Shown here piece after piece: positions 60,422 to 64,000 of a stretch of 64,000 nt of DNA. The position numbers were made by a program, and so were the translations under genes. The notes under the pieces were generated by a model that searched no databases, was not told where the DNA came from, and saw only the letters and a list, made by a program, of their open reading frames with translations. The first letter of the stretch is position 1. Every line of letters begins with the position of its first letter. Location: positions 1 to 64,000 of the forward strand of contig NZ_BOOQ01000054.1 of NCBI RefSeq assembly GCF_016863315.1, in the 5' to 3' direction. Source of the stretch: Planotetraspora silvatica. Lineage in GTDB: Bacteria > Actinomycetota > Actinomycetes > Streptosporangiales > Streptosporangiaceae.

Positions 60422-60905
60422 CCGATGTCTCTGAGAAGAGGACGGCTCGTGGGGCGGTCATCAGGCTTGCACAGGGCGTTTCCGGGCGCTTCACGAGCCG
60501 GCTGCACTCCGAGCGTGTGGCCGCCCATCTCGGCGTATGGCTCGGTGCCAGCTTACCGTCGCGTTCGTGACAGGTCTGATCAGCCACTTCATGCAACATC
60601 CGCCGACATGGGTGTTGTGGCCCTCACGGCCAATCAACTTGTATCGCGTCACGCAAGGAGTGCACGTCATCGGCGGGCTGGCCACGATCCCGTTGTTGTT
60701 CGCCAAACTGTGGACCGTTTATCCCAAGCTGTGGCAGTGGCCGCCCTTCCGCTCTGTCCCCCATGCCGTGGAGCGGGCGCTCGTGCTCCTGCTCGTCGGC
60801 GGTGCGCTGTTCCAGCTTGTCACCGGGCCGCTGAACGTCTCCTACGCCTACTTGTCGCCGATGACGATGAGCCGCTCGCACCGGGGACAGGTACCACATC
60901 GTGAC
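60400..60905 (+). pseudogene. Truncated copy of the 23.8-kb molybdopterin oxidoreductase
   Basis: From ATG 60400 the frame (VSGRFTSRLHSERVAAHLGV) parallels the start of the gene at 23808. One base is lost near 60553 (CTTACCG where the other copy has CTTCACCG). The homology resumes in the next frame: LTVAFVTGLISHFMQHPPTW, NLYRVTQGVHVIGGLATIPL, LWTVYPKLWQWPPFRSVPHA and the helix VERALVLLLVGGALFQLVTG. That last helix is the one missing from the 23.8-kb gene. It breaks off near 60880, before the molybdenum domain. Confidence 0.85.
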
Positions 60906-61144
60906 GATGGAATTCACCGATGGCGCCGCAGCGAACTACTTTCGCCCGGGTGATCGTTTCGGCATATGGTTTGGGCACGGGATCGGGCGTGGCATCGTGT
61001 CTCGCCGGGTGGCGGCCCGACGCCGGCACTGAGTAGGCGAGCCGTTCATGTGGACGGAGAAAGTGATTCCCGGACGGCGGCCCTCCACGTGTGCCAGGGG
61101 TCCGTGAACGGTGCATTGTGTGAAGACTTCAACGCATTGATTCC
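60906..61144. other. Spacer before MarR gene
   Basis: No supported gene is visible. The right end should contain any terminator of the MarR transcript; no obvious hairpin with a T-run is seen. Confidence 0.4.
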
Positions 61145-61654
61145 TTAGGACGAGGAAGGCGCCTCGGGCCAGCCGAGAGGAAACGAGGTCTGTGCGGGTT
61201 GCTCGCCGCCAGCCTTGTTGAAGGCCTTCATCGCCCCGATAAGGGCCCGTCGTTGGGTCGGCGACATTCGCGCGAGGATCTCTGCGATCTCAGTTCGGCG
61301 GCGGGCGGTCACCTCATCGACTATTCGGCGCCCTTCGTCGGTGAGCCGTAGCACCGTCTCGCGACGGTTGTGCGGATTGACCTCCCGGCTGATCAGACCC
61401 GATGTGGATAGCCGGTCAACCATCCGCAGGGCCGTAGAAGGATTCACACTGAGTCGTTCTGCCAATGCGACCAGTTTGGTCGCGCCTTGTCCGACGACCA
61501 GCAACATGCGGAACTGAGGCAAGGTGACCTTGTCTTCGGCGGACGCAAGGGATCGCGCGGAGATGGCCACCAACAGACGTGAGGCCGTCAATACCGCGGA
61601 GGTGACCGCTTCAAGGTCGTCGCCGACGGACTCATGTTCCACGTGATCAGCCAT
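61145..61654 (-). CDS. MarR-family transcriptional regulator
   Basis: This is a 169-residue regulator starting at ATG 61654 (MADHVEHESVGDDLEAVTSA); the open frame to 61840 overlaps the STAS gene. The core is VTLPQFRMLLVVGQGATKLV, ALAERLSVNPSTALRMVDRL (recognition helix) and the wing ISREVNPHNRRETVLRLTDE. The C-terminal dimerisation helix runs to PSSS. Proteins like this are common near STAS anti-anti-sigma factors in actinomycetes, but its target is unknown. Confidence 0.9.
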   Translation of the reverse strand: MADHVEHESVGDDLEAVTSAVLTASRLLVAISARSLASAEDKVTLPQFRMLLVVGQGATKLVALAERLSVNPSTALRMVDRLSTSGLISREVNPHNRRETVLRLTDEGRRIVDEVTARRRTEIAEILARMSPTQRRALIGAMKAFNKAGGEQPAQTSFPLGWPEAPSSS

Positions 61655-61769
61655 AGGCACCGTTTCTACACGGTCCTCTCTAGGGGGCACAGTTAAGGCG
61701 GCACGCCGACCGCCTTCACCTGTTGGGAGGAGCGAGTGGATCAGGGGTCGATCAGGGCGGTGGACCGCC

Positions 61770-62144
61770 TTATCGCATGAGGGCGTCGATCGCTTCGTCG
61801 ATTGAGGAGTAGACCTGGAACCTGTTCTCCAGTCCGGCAATCGCCAGGAGCCGGGCGAAGCGGCCTTTGACGCCGCTGAGCGCCAGAGATCCCCCGGCTG
61901 CCAGCGCCAGGTGCCGCGCTCGCAGAAGCACCGCCAGTCCTGTGGAGTCGCAAAAGGTCATGTCCGCAGCGTCGACGACAATGCGGGGCAGCGCTTTGAT
62001 CGTCACCGCCTCCGCCAGGGATGAACGAAGTGACGGGGCAGAGAGCATGTCCAGCTCGCCCGCTATCCGGACGACGACCACGTCGCCATGCAGGCCCGTG
62101 TCGGCGGAGAAGGTGTTGATCTCGCTCCAGTCGGCTTCATCCAC
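61770..62144 (-). CDS. STAS-domain anti-sigma factor antagonist
   Basis: This is a 124-residue protein starting at GTG 62144 (VDEADWSEINTFSADTGLHG), which follows GGGGGT; an ATG at 62237 adds an unlikely Arg-rich leader. The SpoIIAA-like fold is complete: DVVVVRIAGELDMLSAPSLR, LPRIVVDAADMTFCDSTGLA with the phosphorylatable Ser of the DSTG motif, and GSLALSGVKGRFARLLAIAG. Such proteins bind anti-sigma kinases and release sigma-B-type factors under stress. No kinase or sigma gene is adjacent. Confidence 0.92.
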   Translation of the reverse strand: MDEADWSEINTFSADTGLHGDVVVVRIAGELDMLSAPSLRSSLAEAVTIKALPRIVVDAADMTFCDSTGLAVLLRARHLALAAGGSLALSGVKGRFARLLAIAGLENRFQVYSSIDEAIDALMR

Positions 62145-62594
62145 TCGCGCGTTACCCCCATTGAGTACTACGGCCAGACGCCTTCGCCAGCCTGACCGGA
62201 TCACGTCGATCCTGCATCCGTAAGCTCCCGTAGCCAAAGAATTATTGCATTATGCAAGCGATTGGGTGGGTCGTGATCCACCGCTGGTGCTGTGGGTGGG
62301 GTGGTCAGGCCGCGGTTGAAGTGGTCGGCCTCCCAGGAAGTTAGCCAGGTACGCACGGTACTTGTCACCGGGTCTGTGGCGGACTCGACCAGGTGCTGGC
62401 GGCGTGAGCCGCCAGCACGTGGTCCCCGGCGATGTCGCGTATGCTCCGCACCTGCGCCGCTGGAGGTCAGGACCGCCAGGGCGCTGACGAGGTCGCACTC
62501 ACCTATGCGGCACAAACCGCCTGAGCCCGGCCACCTCCAGTCGGCTTGGGCGCGACCTGATGACGCCATCGTCGTCTTGTCGGTGAAGCGGTAC
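62145..62594. other. Intergenic region with a CBS-gene 3' remnant
   Basis: No complete gene is visible. At 62370-62460 the sequence repeats the last codons, hairpin and downstream bases of the CBS gene at 52290-52375. The upstream ~140 bases (AT-rich around 62230-62250, TTATTGCATTATGCAAG) may hold the STAS promoter; TTGCATTATGCAA is an imperfect palindrome. Confidence 0.45.
62387..62424 (+). repeat. Copy of the CBS-gene hairpin
   Basis: CCAGGTGCTGGCGGC, the loop GTGA and GCCGCCAGCACGTGG reproduce the hairpin at 52293-52332 with one or two changes. The following 40 bases (CCCCGGCGATGTCGCGTATG and on) also match. The preceding reading frame ends VLAA-stop like the CBS protein. Confidence 0.75.
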
Positions 62595-63857
62595 TCATGT
62601 CAGCGACTCCAGTACCTTTACCGCGGTGCTCACGCCGTCCTCGGCGCGGATTGTCTGCCCGAGTCGTTTGGCGCGCTCGGCCATGGCGTGGTCGGTGACG
62701 GCCTGACGGATGGCCTCGGCCAGGCTTTCGGGTGTCAGGCGGCGTTGCGGTTGCGGGGCTGGCGCCACGCCTTCGGCATGCATTCGGGCGGCCCAGAACG
62801 GCTGGTCGGCGACGAACGGGCAGAGGACCTGCGGGCGACCGGATGCGAGGGCCGCGGCCGTGGTGCCGCTGCCGCCGTGGTGGGTGACGGCGGCCATACG
62901 CGGGAAAAGCCAGTCGTGCGGGGCCTGGTCGATCAGGAGCACATTGTCGGGCAGGTCGGTGATCTGGAGGCCGCCCCAGCCCGCTGCCAGCACCGCGCGT
63001 ACTTTGGCCAGCCGGATCGCCTCGGCGACGACGCGTCCGACGCGCCCGGGGTCGGTGCCGGCCATGCTGCCGAACCCCACATAGACCGGCGGCTCACCGG
63101 CGGACAGGAAGTCGGTGAGTTCGGTCGGCGCCGCCCAGTTGGAGGCGGCGGGCAGGAACCAGAAGCCGGTGGTGTGCACGTGGGCGGGGTAGTCGAGGCG
63201 GGGCGGCAGCACGTGGTGGCTGAAGGCCTGCAGCACGGTGGCCGGCCCACCGTCGGGGCGGCGCAAAACGTCGTGACGTCCGCCCCTGCGGCGCAGGTGC
63301 AGCCGGTCCTTGCGAAGGGTGTCGGTTATGCCGGAGAACGAGCGCAGCATCAGCTTGATCGGCAGGTAGGAAGCGCGGTTGAACGCGCGAGGCAGCGGGA
63401 CAGGCAGCATCGGGTTGCGGAAAGTGGCGGTGGGCACCCAGACCGGTTGCAGTCCGACGGGTACGGCGGGCACGCCGAGGGCCTCGGCGATGTGCTGGCC
63501 GGGGATGCCGGCAGCGTGCACGACCATGTCGGCACCACCATCGGCGGCCGTGACCATGTCCGCAAGAACCTGCGACATGAGCGGCTTGCTGCGGCGCATC
63601 ACCTCCAGGGCGATCTTCTTGCCGCGCAGGCCCCGGTAGTTGGTCTCGATCGCCGAGCGGATCTGCGGGTCGTCGATCAGCTTGTTCGGGCCGTCGTCGA
63701 CCGGAACGAAGCGCAGGCCGTACGGCTCGGCCAGGGAGGCCGAGGCGGCCGGCGCGGCCAGCACCGCCTCGTGACCGGCCAGGTCGAGCGCCCTGGCCAG
63801 GGCGGCGTAGGGCTGGACGTCGCCGCGCGTGCCGTGGGTGAGGATCAGCACCCTCAT
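62595..63857 (-). CDS. Sterol/lipid-type glycosyltransferase (GT1, UGT80-like)
   Basis: This is a 420-residue GT-B enzyme starting at ATG 63857 (MRVLILTHGTRGDVQPYAAL). The N-terminal motif THGTRGDVQPYAALARALDL and the Arg-rich acceptor loop are typical of sterol 3-beta-glucosyltransferases and antibiotic-type GT28/GT1 enzymes. The C-terminal domain has PPVYVGFGSMAGTDPGRVGR, LLIDQAPHDWLFPRMAAVTH and the donor motif HHGGSGTTAAALASGRPQVL with CPFVADQPFWA. It probably glucosylates a hydrophobic acceptor. The upstream frame ends in a (CT)7 tract next to its start. Confidence 0.93.
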   Translation of the reverse strand: MRVLILTHGTRGDVQPYAALARALDLAGHEAVLAAPAASASLAEPYGLRFVPVDDGPNKLIDDPQIRSAIETNYRGLRGKKIALEVMRRSKPLMSQVLADMVTAADGGADMVVHAAGIPGQHIAEALGVPAVPVGLQPVWVPTATFRNPMLPVPLPRAFNRASYLPIKLMLRSFSGITDTLRKDRLHLRRRGGRHDVLRRPDGGPATVLQAFSHHVLPPRLDYPAHVHTTGFWFLPAASNWAAPTELTDFLSAGEPPVYVGFGSMAGTDPGRVGRVVAEAIRLAKVRAVLAAGWGGLQITDLPDNVLLIDQAPHDWLFPRMAAVTHHGGSGTTAAALASGRPQVLCPFVADQPFWAARMHAEGVAPAPQPQRRLTPESLAEAIRQAVTDHAMAERAKRLGQTIRAEDGVSTAVKVLESLT

Positions 63858-63858
63858 C

Positions 63859-64000
63859 GCGAGCCTCTCTCTCTCTCTTGACCGCGTCCCAAGCGCCCAG
63901 TGCGCGCTCGTCGGCGAACACGCCGTGGGTGAACATCTCCAGCGCTGCCCGCGAGTAGCGCAGCGTCGCGTCCATCCCGTGCAGGTCGTCCACGCCCAGG
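63859..64000 (-). CDS. Partial gene at the window edge (regulator-like C-terminus)
   Basis: The minus frame entering from the right edge reads DDLHGMDATLRYSRAALEMF and THGVFADERALGAWDAVKRE. It could be the C-terminal ligand domain of a TetR-type regulator, but there is too little to be sure. It then crosses a (GA)7 tract at 63865-63878. In the present repeat number it does not stop but runs on out of phase across the glycosyltransferase to 63094. A change of repeat number would place it on the TGA that overlaps the next ATG. Confidence 0.4.
63865..63878. repeat. (CT)7 dinucleotide tract
   Basis: Seven CT units (GA on the coding minus strand) lie seven bases upstream of the glycosyltransferase ATG at 63857. 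They overlap its ribosome-binding region and the end of the upstream frame. Confidence 0.8.

Noticed and set aside
62292-63881. 529-residue plus-strand open frame
   Set aside because: It is antisense to the glycosyltransferase, whose motifs are clear, and its own sequence shows no family.
1-64000. CRISPR array
   Set aside because: I saw no regularly spaced short repeats. The repeats found are two-copy duplications, inverted repeats or one dinucleotide tract.

Overview
The window looks like an actinomycete chromosome, most likely from the Streptosporangiales. The evidence is very high GC with GC-rich third positions, frequent GTG/TTG starts, ATGA/GTGA start-stop overlaps, and protein families typical of that group: RHS/LamG secreted giants, an XRE-NB-ARC-TPR regulator, Imm1 and DUF5958 proteins, a mobC-type gene, maleylpyruvate-isomerase-like proteins, an Rv1733c-like protein and a MmyB-type XRE regulator. 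The genus is inference. There are no rRNA genes, complete tRNAs or CRISPR arrays.

Layout, left to right. 0.2-3.1 kb is an insertion-sequence knot: an intact IS (IS-B) sits in the end of an older frameshifted IS (IS-A), and the right flank is a beheaded MarR gene. 3.4-13.1 kb holds a secreted DNRLRE/LamG protein and a 2085-residue RHS protein with an unrelated, lower-GC C-terminal tip. A convergent XRE-NB-ARC-TPR regulator follows. At 16-17.7 kb a tyrosine integrase abuts the 3' half of a tRNA-Pro(GGG) gene and its terminator, which is an integrated-element boundary. 17.7-20.5 kb is a cluster of small immunity-type genes between two 97-bp copies of an integrase 3' end. After it come an oriT-like hairpin and a truncated mobC. 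20.9-23.8 kb is mostly gene debris plus one maleylpyruvate-isomerase-like gene.

23.8-28.5 kb is a tightly coupled three-gene membrane redox operon: a molybdopterin oxidoreductase with a membrane N-terminus, an NDH-2-like flavoprotein fused behind a large membrane domain, and a membrane protein built of three internal repeats. A third, frameshifted IS (IS-C) follows. Next is a TetR/membrane-protein divergon with two matching palindromes. 36.5-32.8 kb, on the minus strand, is a four-gene patatin / glycosyltransferase / membrane protein / alpha-beta hydrolase-like operon. 36.6-39.6 kb is a redox-stress group: aldo-keto reductase, nitroreductase, a decayed WrbA-like gene and a MarR regulator with shared operator-like palindromes.

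39.7-49.7 kb is a graveyard. It contains a histidine kinase without a sensor, a headless GDPD, a frameshifted transglycosylase-NlpC/P60 gene, a chimera of 6-phosphogluconate dehydrogenase with a flavoprotein tail, and fragments of DyP peroxidase, HAD hydrolase, aquaporin, glucose dehydrogenase, LysR, transaldolase and glucose-6-phosphate isomerase. Several intact genes lie among them (DUF427, DUF421, DUF1622, a GH15 glucoamylase/trehalase). The fragments suggest a collapsed sugar/pentose-phosphate cluster. 49.8-52.3 kb is an Rv1733c-like, ArsB/NhaD-type transporter and CBS-protein unit behind a conserved 20-nt leader element. 54.4-60.9 kb holds a second molybdopterin oxidoreductase operon, then an epimerase, a membrane protein, a TIGR04282-type transferase and a methyltransferase, ending in a broken copy of the 23.8-kb oxidoreductase. 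The right end carries MarR, STAS and sterol-type glycosyltransferase genes and a (CT)7 tract at the junction with a partial gene.

The best candidates for undescribed biology are the 23.8-28.5 kb redox operon and the 32.8-36.5 kb lipase/glycosyltransferase operon. The orphan immunity cluster and the repeated 20-nt leader element come next.
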